From Gracilibacillus halotolerans (GTDB taxonomy: Bacteria; Bacillota; Bacilli; Bacillales; Amphibacillaceae), in NCBI RefSeq assembly GCF_014206945.1, contig NZ_JACHON010000005.1, positions 62,001 to 126,000 of the forward strand: a stretch of DNA of 64,000 nucleotides, read 5' to 3'. How positions within the stretch are numbered: position 1 is the stretch's first letter; each line of letters starts with the position of its first letter. Below are positions 42,443-51,961 of the stretch, one piece after another. The notes under the pieces are model-generated. The model saw only the letters and a list, made by a program, of their open reading frames with translations. It was not told the DNA's origin and made no database searches. A program made the translations under genes and the position numbers.

Positions 42443-44153
42443 AAAGCATCTTTGGTTACTCGTTATCATCATCTTTTTTCTACAACCGACAACTATTCTA
42501 AGTCTCGAATCAAATTTTTCAGACCAGCGAGACGAAAGAAAAGTTAGCCTTATTTATTACGGATTAGATCAGGAGACCGCAGCAAATGTTCATTTTCTAG
42601 ATAGTATATTAAGCGGATTGTTTGAAGAGGTAGAGGTAATAGAATTGAAACAATTCGAATTGGGGCATTTAGATCATCAAGACATTGTTATCTATTACTC
42701 TGTGCATCAATTATCTCAACAGGCTGATATCCAAAAAATCCAAAACCTCCGTACATTCACGGGATTCGTTCTTGGTATTGGTCCGGGAGCAACTGATTTA
42801 CCTCAATATGAACAATGGTCTTTTTTAAGTGAAAATAAGGTCCACAAAATAGAAGAAAAATACTTAGACTTTCCAGTTACTGTCTTAAACATAGACATTC
42901 CTAACGAGGCAGAGGTCATTGCATACGGGGAAAGTTTAGATATACAAGTTCCAATCATTATTAAGGATGGTAGGACAAGCTTTATTAACTTAGATAGCGT
43001 GCGAACAGAAGTGAAGTTTAGTGTTACGCGAAGTTTATATCAAATTTTCGACTTACCTACACCAGCTTTTCATCCTGCTTATTTACGATTGGAGGATATC
43101 TCACCAGTAGCCGATCCAGATTTAGTGTTAGAAACAGGCATGTTTTTAATTGAAAAAGGCATTCCTGTATATCTTGCAGTCATTCCAGTCTACTTGAATC
43201 CGGAAACAGGCGAAGAAATTACTATAGAGGATACACCAGAATTGAAGAAGGTGCTTGAGCATCTTGTAAATAATGGCGCTTATATTATTTCCCATGGATA
43301 TACACACACGTACCGCTACTCTGAAACAGGGGAAGGTTTTGAGTTTTGGGATTCGGTTGCTAACCAGCCAATTACAACTTTAAATCAATACGATCCAGTA
43401 GAAGAGATTAAACAACCTAGTGAATTCGCTAACCTTCAAGAATATGAAACTTATATTCATTCATTAAAACAAGTAGAAACAGAATATACACAATTGAAAT
43501 TAACAAATTCTATACACTCGCTTACCAAATGGGGATTCCCGCCGGTTGCTTTTGAAGCTCCACATTATACGATGAGCTCTAACGGTTATAAAATTACTTC
43601 CGAATACTTTTCTGCGTTATTTGGACAGCTACAAGTATCAGACCAAGATTGGCGTGTTATGATAAGTCCCTTGTTCATAAGTCAGCCTTCCATTTTGGAT
43701 GGAATGACGTTATACCCTGAAACAATTGGTTTTGTAGATTTAGAATCTTCGAACCCAATCGAGGACATAGAGAACGCTATTCAAGATGTAACTAGTGTGC
43801 CTGGAGCAGTCATCGGAGGATTTTATCACCCATATTTAGGATTAGAGTATTTAGAGGAATTAGTCCATCTATTAGAACAGATTCCGAATTTACAATGGAT
43901 AGAATTAAATCAAACTAAACAACACGTAGAAACTGAATTTGTTCAAATTTCATTACCTGGTGATGGTCAAATCCAAGTAATCGAAAATATACCTTGGCAA
44001 ATTCAATGGAAAAATACTTGGAAGAATAACTCGTTTGAAGTCGTGCTTTGGGGAGTCGTAATACTTACTACTTTATTTGTACTGTTATTCACTCTCTATA
44101 TCTTTACCATGCGATTTCATTATCGGAAACGGCTATTTAAGGAGAGACTATGA
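42432..44153 (+). CDS. ydaL: YdaL-like exported DUF2334 protein
   Basis: Protein of 573 residues with a signal peptide (about 1-25), a large extracellular part and a C-terminal helix (about 535-558) with a basic cytosolic tail. Residues about 205-480 form the DUF2334 domain, distantly related to polysaccharide deacetylases: HPAYLRLEDISP, YIISHGYTHTY, FEAPHYTMS and GGFYHPYLGLEY supply the conserved Asp/His residues. It may modify the exported polysaccharide. It is third in the ydaJKLMN order, overlapping both neighbours (11 bp and 4 bp), so translation is coupled. The true reaction of the family is not settled. Confidence 0.9.
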   Translation: MIYRKHLWLLVIIIFFLQPTTILSLESNFSDQRDERKVSLIYYGLDQETAANVHFLDSILSGLFEEVEVIELKQFELGHLDHQDIVIYYSVHQLSQQADIQKIQNLRTFTGFVLGIGPGATDLPQYEQWSFLSENKVHKIEEKYLDFPVTVLNIDIPNEAEVIAYGESLDIQVPIIIKDGRTSFINLDSVRTEVKFSVTRSLYQIFDLPTPAFHPAYLRLEDISPVADPDLVLETGMFLIEKGIPVYLAVIPVYLNPETGEEITIEDTPELKKVLEHLVNNGAYIISHGYTHTYRYSETGEGFEFWDSVANQPITTLNQYDPVEEIKQPSEFANLQEYETYIHSLKQVETEYTQLKLTNSIHSLTKWGFPPVAFEAPHYTMSSNGYKITSEYFSALFGQLQVSDQDWRVMISPLFISQPSILDGMTLYPETIGFVDLESSNPIEDIENAIQDVTSVPGAVIGGFYHPYLGLEYLEELVHLLEQIPNLQWIELNQTKQHVETEFVQISLPGDGQIQVIENIPWQIQWKNTWKNNSFEVVLWGVVILTTLFVLLFTLYIFTMRFHYRKRLFKERL

Positions 44154-45433
44154 TGGCTAATTATCTATTTTATACCTCACTCATCGTAATTTGGATTATG
44201 CTCTTATACCATATGTTTTTAGCACAAGGTGGATATCGACATTTCAGAAACTTCGACAAAGTAATCCCCTCATGGGAACGAGAAATGGCAAAAATTGATT
44301 TACCTACTGTCAATGTGTTTATCCCTGCACACAATGAAGAAGTTGTCATTAGACAAACATTGAAAGCGATGGCTAGATTACATTATCCAAAAGACAAATT
44401 ACAAATCATTTTAATTTGTGATAACTGTAGTGACCGTACGAAAGAAATTGGCGATGAATTTGCTGCGAACTATCCTTTTATTCGTGTTATCGAAACTAAA
44501 GGAGTATATAAAGGTAAAGGTAAATCCAGTGCTTTAAACTATGCTTTAAAACAATCGAATGGTGAAGTTATTGCCGTTTATGATGCGGATAACACTCCTG
44601 AACGAAAAGCTGTCTGGCATTTAGTGATGGGCTTAGTCAATGATCAAAAGGCTGGAGCAATTGTAGGTAAATTTAGGGTCATCAATGCAGCAAGAACATG
44701 GTTAACAAAATTTATTAATATCGAGACTATTACTTTCCAATGGATGGCCCAAGCCGGGAGATTTCGTTGGTTTCGAATTACTACCATTCCCGGCACTAAC
44801 TTCGCTATTAGAAGAAAGATTATGGAAAAGCTCGGTGGTTGGGATACCTCCGCTTTAACGGAAGATACAGAATTAACGATTCGTGTATATAGCCTCGGAT
44901 ATCATATCCGCTTCTTCCCTGCTGCTATTACATGGGAGCAAGAACCGGAGACTTTACATGTATGGTGGAGACAACGAACGAGATGGGCCCGCGGTAATCA
45001 ATATGTGGTACTTAAATTTCTAGGAAGAATGTTTAGTCTAAGAAGTAAGAAAATGATGTTCGATATCATTTATTTCTTTTTTACTTACTTTCTCTTTTTC
45101 TTCGGTGTCATATTATCTAACATTCTCTTTATTGTTAATTTATTTTATGATTTAAATTTATCAATTGGTAATGTCGCCTTAATATTGTGGGCTATGGCAT
45201 TCTTACTGTTCTTAACGGAGATTATGATTACTCTAAGTATTGAGAAGAACCAATTAACGATAAAAAATATGTTATACGTAGTGCTCATGTATTTTACTTA
45301 TTCCCAAATGTGGATAGCTTTAGTCATTTATGCATTGATTCTAGAAACGAAAAGAATGATTAAAAAAGAAGAAAATGTGTGGTACAAAACGGAGCGTTTT
45401 TCAGTAAAAGAAAAAGGAGACAAAGTGTCTTGA
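44150..45433 (+). CDS. ydaM: YdaM-like family 2 glycosyltransferase (polysaccharide synthase)
   Basis: Processive GT2 synthase of 427 residues, related to cellulose and poly-GlcNAc synthases. It has an N-terminal helix (4-24), then the catalytic domain with VFIPAHNEE, Asp in YDADNTPE, the acceptor-site TEDTELTIR and the QxxRW-type motif RQRTRWARGN, then three to four C-terminal helices (about 300-410). It should polymerise a nucleotide sugar and thread the chain through the membrane. No PilZ domain is present, so c-di-GMP control must come from YdaK. It begins inside the ydaL stop codon (ATGA overlap) with GGAGAG upstream. Confidence 0.94.
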   Translation: MMANYLFYTSLIVIWIMLLYHMFLAQGGYRHFRNFDKVIPSWEREMAKIDLPTVNVFIPAHNEEVVIRQTLKAMARLHYPKDKLQIILICDNCSDRTKEIGDEFAANYPFIRVIETKGVYKGKGKSSALNYALKQSNGEVIAVYDADNTPERKAVWHLVMGLVNDQKAGAIVGKFRVINAARTWLTKFINIETITFQWMAQAGRFRWFRITTIPGTNFAIRRKIMEKLGGWDTSALTEDTELTIRVYSLGYHIRFFPAAITWEQEPETLHVWWRQRTRWARGNQYVVLKFLGRMFSLRSKKMMFDIIYFFFTYFLFFFGVILSNILFIVNLFYDLNLSIGNVALILWAMAFLLFLTEIMITLSIEKNQLTIKNMLYVVLMYFTYSQMWIALVIYALILETKRMIKKEENVWYKTERFSVKEKGDKVS

Positions 45434-47514
45434 AAAGAATCCATCTCTATTTTATCTCATTCATATTTATCATATTTGCTTTACCTAGCTTTATTTTATC
45501 AGCAGAAACAATCGAGTTAGAAGAAATCACCATCGAAACTACGAATACTAACAAACAACCCTTAACGACAACACCAATTGAAATGTATGGACCTACTGCA
45601 GAAGCTAATTTTTATTATGAGATTACTTCTGATATTTCAGACGGAGAATATTTTGTTGAATTCAGTATTACTAAGTCTTCTCTATTAATTGAGCCATCTT
45701 CCCTTACGATTGAAATCGATGGTATACCAGTAAGAACAGTCTCGTTAACTAATGATTCTGCCGAAAAAATTCGAGTTGATTTAAAAAACTCAGCTCTAGA
45801 TATTGGTATTCATACCATAACAGCTAATTTTTCTGGATATGTGGTAGCCGGAGTTTGTACTCCTCAAAATACATCAGGAAATTGGATAACGATACAACCA
45901 AGTTCTTATATTCAGCTAGCAACTGCAACAGCTGAAGAATATAGTTTGGCAGATTATCCACAAGGCTTTACCGGTTCCGACATGAACGTTACAACTATCA
46001 TTATTCCAAGCAATAGTACAACGTCTACGTTACAAAGTGCCCATATGGTAGCTAACTATTTATCTGCTCTATCTAGTGAAAATAGTATTCAAGTCTTGAA
46101 CGAAGATGAAGTTAAGGCATTAAAAGGTAATGTAATAATCGTAGGTGCAATCGACGAATTTGATACGACTTGGACAAATGAAATACTTGCTCACACTAAT
46201 CAAGAGAACTGGCAAGAAGGAACTTTAGATATTTCTCAACATACACTTACTCAAAACAAAAAGAATGTACGAGCTTTACTAGTAACGTCTCAAGAAGCAA
46301 ATGCCATCTTAGATAAAATTAAAATTTTAACTCACCAAGCATTGATCGAACAACTATCTGGTGAATCCCTTCAAATCATAGAATTACCTGTATTACCTGA
46401 TGGACAGGCGACTAATGAAATAAGTTTTCAAGATTTTGGTTTAGAAGATACTTTGTTAGATGGACAACAAGCAAAAACACAAACATATTATAGTTATTTA
46501 CCCATCGACAAAAATAGATTAAGTCAACCGTCGATAGAGCTTTTATTAAAGCGTTCAGATCGAATCAAAAATGCTAGTCAAGATGATTTATCTGCCCTAT
46601 CTGCCAATGTAGAATTTATTGTATATATTAACGAAGTTCCCCATGCAGTAGATATGCATGCAGTAGAAGAAGATACTGACGGAAATATAAGTGTTAAGAT
46701 CCCATTGGATAAAGATACTCTGCAAGAAAATCGACTTGTTTCTATGCGACTAGAAACAAGCGGATTACGTACAGAAAACCCTTGTATTGCGACAGATCAA
46801 AACAATTGGATTTACGTGTATCAGGACAGTAAACTCGTATTACCCGCTAATCAAGAAGATGGAGAAATGGATTTTAATCACTTCCCTTTCCCATTCTCTG
46901 ATGGAAATAACAATTTAATTATTGCGGTTCCAGAGGAAGGTATATCTAACCAAAACATACAAGAGTTATTTAATATATTTACGATAAATAATCAAATCCC
47001 TCCTATTCAATTACTCTCTTCCTCTGACTTAACTGAAGAGCATATGAAAAAAGGAAATATCGTTTTTATCGGATCGATTAAAGATCATGCAATTCTACGT
47101 GATGTAGAAAATGACTTAATCGTACGTTACGATGAATATAAGCCACTATTAGGAGAACATGGATTTATAGATAGCGAAGTAGATTATTATAGTTTTATAC
47201 AAACTAACCCTTGGAATGAAGATTATATGATGGTAGTATTTGATTATTTGAAAGAATCCCAGAATTATGTCACTTCTGAATTTATGAATTTCTTGTTCAA
47301 TACATCTACTCCAGCTTCCATTGCAGTACAAACAGGACCTAGCTCTTTCTATACGAATAGCTTACAGTTGGAATCAGTACAAGAAACTAATGATATCCAA
47401 GAAGAGGTCACTGCCAATAATGAATGGGTGATATGGGGAGTAGGATTTTTGCTTTTACTAGCTACGATAGCTATTTTAATTTTTGTAGTGGTGAGAAGGA
47501 AGAGAATTAATTAA
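45430..47514 (+). CDS. ydaN: YdaN-like BcsB-type exopolysaccharide accessory protein
   Basis: Protein of 694 residues from the chosen TTG. It has a signal peptide (KRIHLYFISFIFIIFALPSFILS), a long extracellular beta-rich part of BcsB type (regulator of cellulose synthase) and a C-terminal helix (about 665-687) with an RRKRIN tail. The frame is open from 45379, but AGGAGA nine bases before the TTG at 45430 and the resulting clean signal peptide favour the later start, which gives a TTGA overlap with the ydaM stop. It probably guides the chain out of the membrane in complex with YdaM. Last gene of the operon, ended by the terminator at 47574. Confidence 0.9.
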   Translation: MKRIHLYFISFIFIIFALPSFILSAETIELEEITIETTNTNKQPLTTTPIEMYGPTAEANFYYEITSDISDGEYFVEFSITKSSLLIEPSSLTIEIDGIPVRTVSLTNDSAEKIRVDLKNSALDIGIHTITANFSGYVVAGVCTPQNTSGNWITIQPSSYIQLATATAEEYSLADYPQGFTGSDMNVTTIIIPSNSTTSTLQSAHMVANYLSALSSENSIQVLNEDEVKALKGNVIIVGAIDEFDTTWTNEILAHTNQENWQEGTLDISQHTLTQNKKNVRALLVTSQEANAILDKIKILTHQALIEQLSGESLQIIELPVLPDGQATNEISFQDFGLEDTLLDGQQAKTQTYYSYLPIDKNRLSQPSIELLLKRSDRIKNASQDDLSALSANVEFIVYINEVPHAVDMHAVEEDTDGNISVKIPLDKDTLQENRLVSMRLETSGLRTENPCIATDQNNWIYVYQDSKLVLPANQEDGEMDFNHFPFPFSDGNNNLIIAVPEEGISNQNIQELFNIFTINNQIPPIQLLSSSDLTEEHMKKGNIVFIGSIKDHAILRDVENDLIVRYDEYKPLLGEHGFIDSEVDYYSFIQTNPWNEDYMMVVFDYLKESQNYVTSEFMNFLFNTSTPASIAVQTGPSSFYTNSLQLESVQETNDIQEEVTANNEWVIWGVGFLLLLATIAILIFVVVRRKRIN

Positions 47515-47573
47515 ACAATCCAATACCTCGATATATGGTGGATGAGATGGGTACCGTTGTTTAATTTCAAAAG

Positions 47574-47608
47574 GAGAAATGATTGTTTAGCCTATCATTT
47601 CTCTTTTT
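47574..47608 (+). terminator. Terminator of the ydaJKLMN operon
   Basis: Perfect 10-bp stem GAGAAATGAT / ATCATTTCTC with a 10-nt loop followed by TTTTT, 60 nt past the ydaN stop codon. Confidence 0.88.
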
Positions 47609-47664
47609 CATATTTATTTTGAATCTTTTCATAACTTTTTGATTTAAATATCCACAATAATCAT

Positions 47665-47698
47665 TGTAGAGATTTTGTATAGTTTTGTGATGTATTGT
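47665..47698 (+). promoter_or_regulatory. Candidate activator-dependent promoter of the diguanylate cyclase gene (SARP-type repeats)
   Basis: TGTAGAG (47665-47671), 4 bp, TGTATAG (47676-47682), 10 bp, then the -10-like TATTGT (47693-47698). A weaker third repeat TGTGATG follows at 47686. No -35 box. Spacing is identical to the adhesin and ydaJ promoters. The start codon is 90 bp downstream. Confidence 0.58.
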
Positions 47699-47787
47699 TG
47701 TTTAGGTTGAGCTTTTTTATTTACCTTGCGCCTTTATTAGGTATTTAGTCCCGTTCTTAGAACCACTGAGGATAAGGAGAGATTTTT

Positions 47788-48306
47788 ATGTATAAGATAT
47801 ATGACTTTACATATGAAGAACTACTCAAAATGGCTTTTACAGATGAATTAACACAACTTGCCAATTATCGTAAATTCAAATATTGTTTACAAGAGCACAT
47901 TCATAGTTTTTATGAAACCCAAAAACCATTCGCCATTTTATTTATGGATATTAACCACTTTAAGCAAGTCAATGACAAACATGGTCACTCTACTGGCGAT
48001 AAGCTATTAATAGAATGTTCTTCCATCCTAAAACGAATAGCAAATAGATATGATGAGCAGATATTCCGAAAATCAGGAGATGAGTTCTTACTTTTAGTAC
48101 AGAACATCGAACATCTTTTTCACATGATTCATGATATCCAACATAAATTACAGAATCCTCTCCATATAAACGAGAAAATGATTCGTTGTCAAATGAGCAT
48201 AGGTTATAGTATATACCCGATTCACGGCCAAACTGAAGAAGAGTTATTTGATTATGCGGATAAGAAGATGTATTTAAATAAGGAACAGTTGGAGACTATA
48301 AAATAG
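47788..48306 (+). CDS. Stand-alone diguanylate cyclase (GGDEF)
   Basis: Soluble 172-residue protein made of a GGDEF domain only. It has the early DELTQLANYRKFK motif, the metal-site Asp in LFMDINHFKQVND, and SGDEF in RKSGDEFLLL, an active variant of GGDEF. The inhibitory I-site is not intact (RYDE in place of RxxD). It should make c-di-GMP from two GTP. There is no sensor domain, so output is probably set by transcription, and its promoter shares the TGTAKAG repeats with the ydaJ operon and the adhesin gene. It sits right behind ydaN and most likely feeds YdaK. AAGGAGAG stands six bases before the ATG. Confidence 0.93.
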   Translation: MYKIYDFTYEELLKMAFTDELTQLANYRKFKYCLQEHIHSFYETQKPFAILFMDINHFKQVNDKHGHSTGDKLLIECSSILKRIANRYDEQIFRKSGDEFLLLVQNIEHLFHMIHDIQHKLQNPLHINEKMIRCQMSIGYSIYPIHGQTEEELFDYADKKMYLNKEQLETIK

Positions 48307-48363
48307 CAGTAGGATGAACTGAGTTCCTAAGAATCCATTATAAATTCTATGCTCTCACTTAAA

Positions 48364-48399
48364 AAGGAGAATTGATTGGTACATTTATCATTTCTCCTT
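48364..48399. terminator. Bidirectional terminator between the cyclase and nucleotidyltransferase genes
   Basis: Stem AAGGAGAA-TGAT / ATCA-TTCTCCTT with a small internal asymmetry and a 10-nt loop, lying between two convergent genes and overlapping the stop codon of the minus-strand gene. It resembles the terminator at 47574 in sequence. Confidence 0.75.
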
Positions 48400-49128
48400 A
48401 TCATATACCTCCTTAATCTTTTCATAGCTTTCTAAGGTTCCAATATCATAACTCTTCCCATCAAATTTATATGCCTGTACTTGCCGATGTTTTATGAGCC
48501 ATGGGATAAAATTACCCGGTGCATCAGGATTATTACCTTCTAGTAAATAATCATGAATGAGCGGTAACGTTTCTTGTTTATAAAGATAACAAGGTGGTAC
48601 AGCTAAATTAGATTTCGGTTTCTCAGGCTTTTCCTCAAAGGACTGAATATTATTTTCTGCATCTACTGTTACCACACCAGTTTGTTGTAACTCCTCATAA
48701 TCCTCAAGTTCAAATACTGCTATGCAATCCTTCTTCACTTGATCGAAAAAATCCACAAAGTCTGTTAATTCAAAATCAAAAAGATTATCCCCTGCAAGAA
48801 CTAAAAGGTCATCTCTTATATCTGCATGTTTAATAACATATTGGATATCAGCAATGGCTCCAAGTCGGTTATCGTTAGTTGTTGTTTCATCATTAATAAC
48901 AACCAGCTCTTTACTGCCAAAATAAGTAGATTTCCATTCGATAAAATGCGGATAAAATTTATCATTTGTGACAATGTAGATGCCATCTATCACTTGTACT
49001 TTCTCTATCTTTTCGATTAAATAATCTAATATTGTTGTGTCGCCAATAGACAGTAATGGCTTTGGTTTATTTTTCGTTAGTGGATATAATCTAGTGGCAT
49101 AGCCTGCTGCTAAGATAATGGCTTTCAT
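48388..49128 (-). CDS. Sugar-phosphate nucleotidyltransferase
   Basis: Soluble nucleotidyltransferase of 246 residues with the N-terminal GTRLYPLT-like motif ([21 protein letters not shown]), the metal-site Asp in VLAGDNLFDF and EEKPEKPKS further on. It transfers a nucleotide onto a sugar phosphate or a similar phosphate ester. The length is closer to short LicC/glucose-1-phosphate types than to RmlA (302 residues, encoded at 54412). The last motif KFDGKSYDIGTLESYEK is typical. It lies at the end of the exopolysaccharide region, but apart from the main minus-strand operon and behind its own terminator. The nucleotide and sugar cannot be told from sequence. Confidence 0.87.
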   Translation of the reverse strand: MKAIILAAGYATRLYPLTKNKPKPLLSIGDTTILDYLIEKIEKVQVIDGIYIVTNDKFYPHFIEWKSTYFGSKELVVINDETTTNDNRLGAIADIQYVIKHADIRDDLLVLAGDNLFDFELTDFVDFFDQVKKDCIAVFELEDYEELQQTGVVTVDAENNIQSFEEKPEKPKSNLAVPPCYLYKQETLPLIHDYLLEGNNPDAPGNFIPWLIKHRQVQAYKFDGKSYDIGTLESYEKIKEVYDKEK

Positions 49129-49196
49129 GATTTCACCTCAATGTTCTTTATAAGTAGAATTTAATTATCTACAGTATAGATAAAATTATAGCGCTA

Positions 49197-49511
49197 ATGA
49201 AAGAATTATTAAAGAACAAGCAACAAGCTTCTATCCCGGCATCTAGTTTCGATAACTATGATGAACCTGTCACTATTGATATTAATGAAGTACCTAGCGA
49301 GACTGTAAAAGTATCAGAGGATAATTCACAAACAGATCAAAATGATACTGATCAACAAACTGCGACAAACAACGAGACACATACTAAAGATTCGAATGAA
49401 CTACCGAATACGGCAACGAGCCTATATAACATTTTAACAATCGGTATTCTATTGATTGCAGCTGCGCTCACTCTATACATTTACAATAGAAGAAAAGTTA
49501 ATAACCAATAA
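49197..49511 (+). pseudogene. Orphan LPNTA sorting-signal fragment
   Basis: A 104-codon frame encoding a hydrophilic Asp/Gln/Thr-rich stretch followed by LPNTAT, a hydrophobic helix and YNRRKVNNQ, a complete cell-wall sorting signal nearly matching the end of the giant adhesin (LPNTATSIF against LPNTATSLY). It has no signal peptide and no ribosome site before the ATG. The frame is open only 13 codons further upstream, with no other start codon there. It is therefore most likely the remaining 3' end of a lost surface-protein gene. A tiny functional protein or a donor cassette for recombination are less likely alternatives. Confidence 0.6.
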
Positions 49512-49627
49512 AACCTTTTATGATGAGAAGTCGTTCTTTAGCAATTTCTCCTTTTCCATTATTAATAACTACTTTAATCTCTGACTTCTTGCTCAGAACT
49601 TCACAAATTGATTGGCCGCTGAAGAAA

Positions 49628-49649
49628 GATACTCCATAATCAGAGTATC
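49628..49649 (-). terminator. Terminator-like hairpin at the end of the exopolysaccharide operon
   Basis: Perfect 7-bp stem GATACTC / GAGTATC with an 8-nt loop, 10 nt past the UDP-sugar dehydrogenase stop and followed on the minus strand by TTTCTTC. It would end the long operon read from beyond the right edge. Confidence 0.55.
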
Positions 49650-49658
49650 CCTCCTTCA

Positions 49659-50825
49659 CTAATCCCTACTAAATATATCTCTCGTGTAGACTTTATCTTT
49701 TACATCTTTTAAATCATTAGAAAGCCTATTCGCAATAATAACATCAGACATCTCCTTAAACTCTTTGAATCCTTTAATTACTCTAGAGTTATAGAACAAT
49801 TCCTCTTCTAATGCTGGCTCATAAATTACAACCTCAATACCTTTTGCTTTTATACGTTTCATAACACCTTGAATCGCTGATTGACGGAAGTTATCGGAAT
49901 TAGTTTTCATTGTGAGACGATAAATCCCAACTACCTTAGGATTTTCCTTAATAATTTGATCTGCTACATGGTCTTTCCTCGTGCTATTCGCATCGACAAT
50001 TGCTTTAATAATATTGTTCGGTACATCCTCATAATTCGCTAATAGCTGCTTTGTATCTTTTGGTAAGCAGTAACCACCATAACCAAATGATGGATTATTA
50101 TAATGTGTCCCGATGCGTGGATCTAAGCCGACACCTTCGATAATCTGTTTTGTGTCTAATCCTCTGATTTCTGCATAGGAATCCAATTCATTGAAAAATG
50201 ACACACGCATTGCTAAATATGTATTTGCAAATAGCTTAATAGCTTCCGCCTCTGTAGAATCAGTGAATAGAATTGGAATATCCTCTTTTACTGCTCCCTG
50301 CGCTAATAGACTAGCAAATACTTCCGCACGTTCTGATTTTTCACCAACAACAATACGAGATGGATATAAGTTATCATATAACGCTTGGCCCTCACGTAAA
50401 AATTCTGGAGAGAATATGACATTATCAGTATTATATTTTTCCCGTACTTCTTTTGTAAATCCAACAGGTATCGTAGATTTAATTACCATTACAGCATCTG
50501 GATTAAACTCTAAAACTTTCTTGATTACAGATTCTACAGAAGATGTATCGAAATAATTACGCTCTGAATCATAGTTTGTTGGAGTTGCTATTATAACATA
50601 TTCTGCATATCTAAATGCCTTTTCGTTATCAGTTGTAGCCATTAAATTTAATTCTTTCGTTTCAAGAAATTGCTGAATTTCTTCATCTACTATTGGCGAT
50701 TTTTTTGCGTTAATTAAATCTACTTTTTCTTGCAATATATCTAAGGCAGTTACATCATTATGTTGAGCAAGTAGAACTGCATTAGATAAGCCAACGTAAC
50801 CAGTACCTGCTACGGTTATTTTCAT
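49659..50825 (-). CDS. UDP-glucose 6-dehydrogenase
   Basis: NAD-dependent enzyme of 388 residues, the size of E. coli Ugd, that oxidises UDP-glucose to UDP-glucuronate. The Rossmann start [19 protein letters not shown], the [16 protein letters not shown] motif and the catalytic Cys253 in [15 protein letters not shown] are intact. The frame is open seven codons upstream, but AGGGGTG lies just before the ATG at 50823-50825. It is the last gene of the exopolysaccharide operon and follows the epimerase gene by 22 bp. Its product is the substrate of that epimerase, so uronic acids should be present in the polymer. Confidence 0.93.
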   Translation of the reverse strand: MKITVAGTGYVGLSNAVLLAQHNDVTALDILQEKVDLINAKKSPIVDEEIQQFLETKELNLMATTDNEKAFRYAEYVIIATPTNYDSERNYFDTSSVESVIKKVLEFNPDAVMVIKSTIPVGFTKEVREKYNTDNVIFSPEFLREGQALYDNLYPSRIVVGEKSERAEVFASLLAQGAVKEDIPILFTDSTEAEAIKLFANTYLAMRVSFFNELDSYAEIRGLDTKQIIEGVGLDPRIGTHYNNPSFGYGGYCLPKDTKQLLANYEDVPNNIIKAIVDANSTRKDHVADQIIKENPKVVGIYRLTMKTNSDNFRQSAIQGVMKRIKAKGIEVVIYEPALEEELFYNSRVIKGFKEFKEMSDVIIANRLSNDLKDVKDKVYTRDIFSRD

Positions 50826-50847
50826 TACTTTCACCCCTAGTCTCATT

Positions 50848-51882
50848 CTATTTATCTTTTAATTTATAATATCGTACATACCAATCCGCAAATTTCTGTA
50901 AGCCTACGTCTATCGGTGTTTTCGGTTTAAATCCTACTGCTTCTTGCAATAGTTTGGTAGATGCGTATGTTGCAGGAACATCTCCAGGCTTGATTGGCTC
51001 AAATTCCTTTTTGAATTCGACTTTCTTCCCTAGAGCATTGCTAAATGCCTTTTCCAATGTTTCTATAAACACCATTAGCTTTTCTGGATTGCTGTTTCCA
51101 ATATTATAAACCTTGTGTTGGACATCTTCAGAATGAGGTGGGTTACTTAAAAGACGGACAATCCCCTCGACAATATCATCAATATAAGTGAAATCACGGT
51201 ACAAATCATTTTCAAAATCACCATTATTAAATATCTTAATCGATTCATCATTAAAGTATTTGTTCGCAAATCCAAAATAAGCCATATCCGGCCTACCTAT
51301 TGGTCCGTAAACCGTAAAGAAACGCAATCCTGTAGCAGGTATCTTATACAGATGACTATATGTATGAGCCATTAACTCATTGGATTTCTTCGTCGAAGCA
51401 TATAAGGAAACTGGCGTATCAACAAAGTCAGATTCTTCAAATGGTACTTTTTTATTAGCTCCATATACCGAACTAGAGGAAGCATATACTAAATGGTCTA
51501 CAGGAAAAGAGCGACACGCTTCCAAGATATTATAGAAGCCGATTATATTACTTTGAATGTACACATCTGGATTTTCGATTGAGTAACGAACCCCAGCTTG
51601 CGCAGCTAGATTAACAACATAGTTAGGTTTATGTTCTTCGAAGATTTTTTGAATAGCTTCTTTGTTCGCTATGTCATCTTTGATAAAAGTAAAATTTTCA
51701 AAAGGTTCAAGCATTTCTAAGCGCTTTTCTTTTAAGTTGATATCGTAATAGTCATTGATATTATCTAACCCGATAACTTGGCATCCTTCTTCAAGTAGTC
51801 GCTTAGATAAGAAACTACCGATAAAGCCAGCTGCACCGGTAATAAGGTAGGTTTTATTTTTTTCTAAAGGTTGGTAAGCCAT
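50848..51882 (-). CDS. UDP-glucuronate 4-epimerase-like NAD-dependent epimerase
   Basis: Extended short-chain dehydrogenase/reductase of 344 residues. It has the NAD motif [15 protein letters not shown], the family-typical [18 protein letters not shown] segment of CapI/LspL-type UDP-glucuronate epimerases, and the catalytic Tyr and Lys in YASTKKSNE. It should convert UDP-glucuronate to UDP-galacturonate, paired with the dehydrogenase gene 22 bp downstream. A GTG three codons upstream is possible, but AGGAG eight bases before the ATG at 51880-51882 favours this start. Confidence 0.9.
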   Translation of the reverse strand: MAYQPLEKNKTYLITGAAGFIGSFLSKRLLEEGCQVIGLDNINDYYDINLKEKRLEMLEPFENFTFIKDDIANKEAIQKIFEEHKPNYVVNLAAQAGVRYSIENPDVYIQSNIIGFYNILEACRSFPVDHLVYASSSSVYGANKKVPFEESDFVDTPVSLYASTKKSNELMAHTYSHLYKIPATGLRFFTVYGPIGRPDMAYFGFANKYFNDESIKIFNNGDFENDLYRDFTYIDDIVEGIVRLLSNPPHSEDVQHKVYNIGNSNPEKLMVFIETLEKAFSNALGKKVEFKKEFEPIKPGDVPATYASTKLLQEAVGFKPKTPIDVGLQKFADWYVRYYKLKDK

Positions 51883-51961
51883 TTGAGACACTCCTGAAAT
51901 ACAAAATTAACTAAAATAAAATTTTTTTAATGGTTAATGAAATCTGGCATATAAAAACATA

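Noticed and set aside
49512-49650. Roughly 49-codon minus-strand open stretch downstream of the UDP-glucose dehydrogenase gene
   Set aside because: It has no start codon after the available ribosome-like site, overlaps a terminator hairpin, and resembles no family I can name with confidence.
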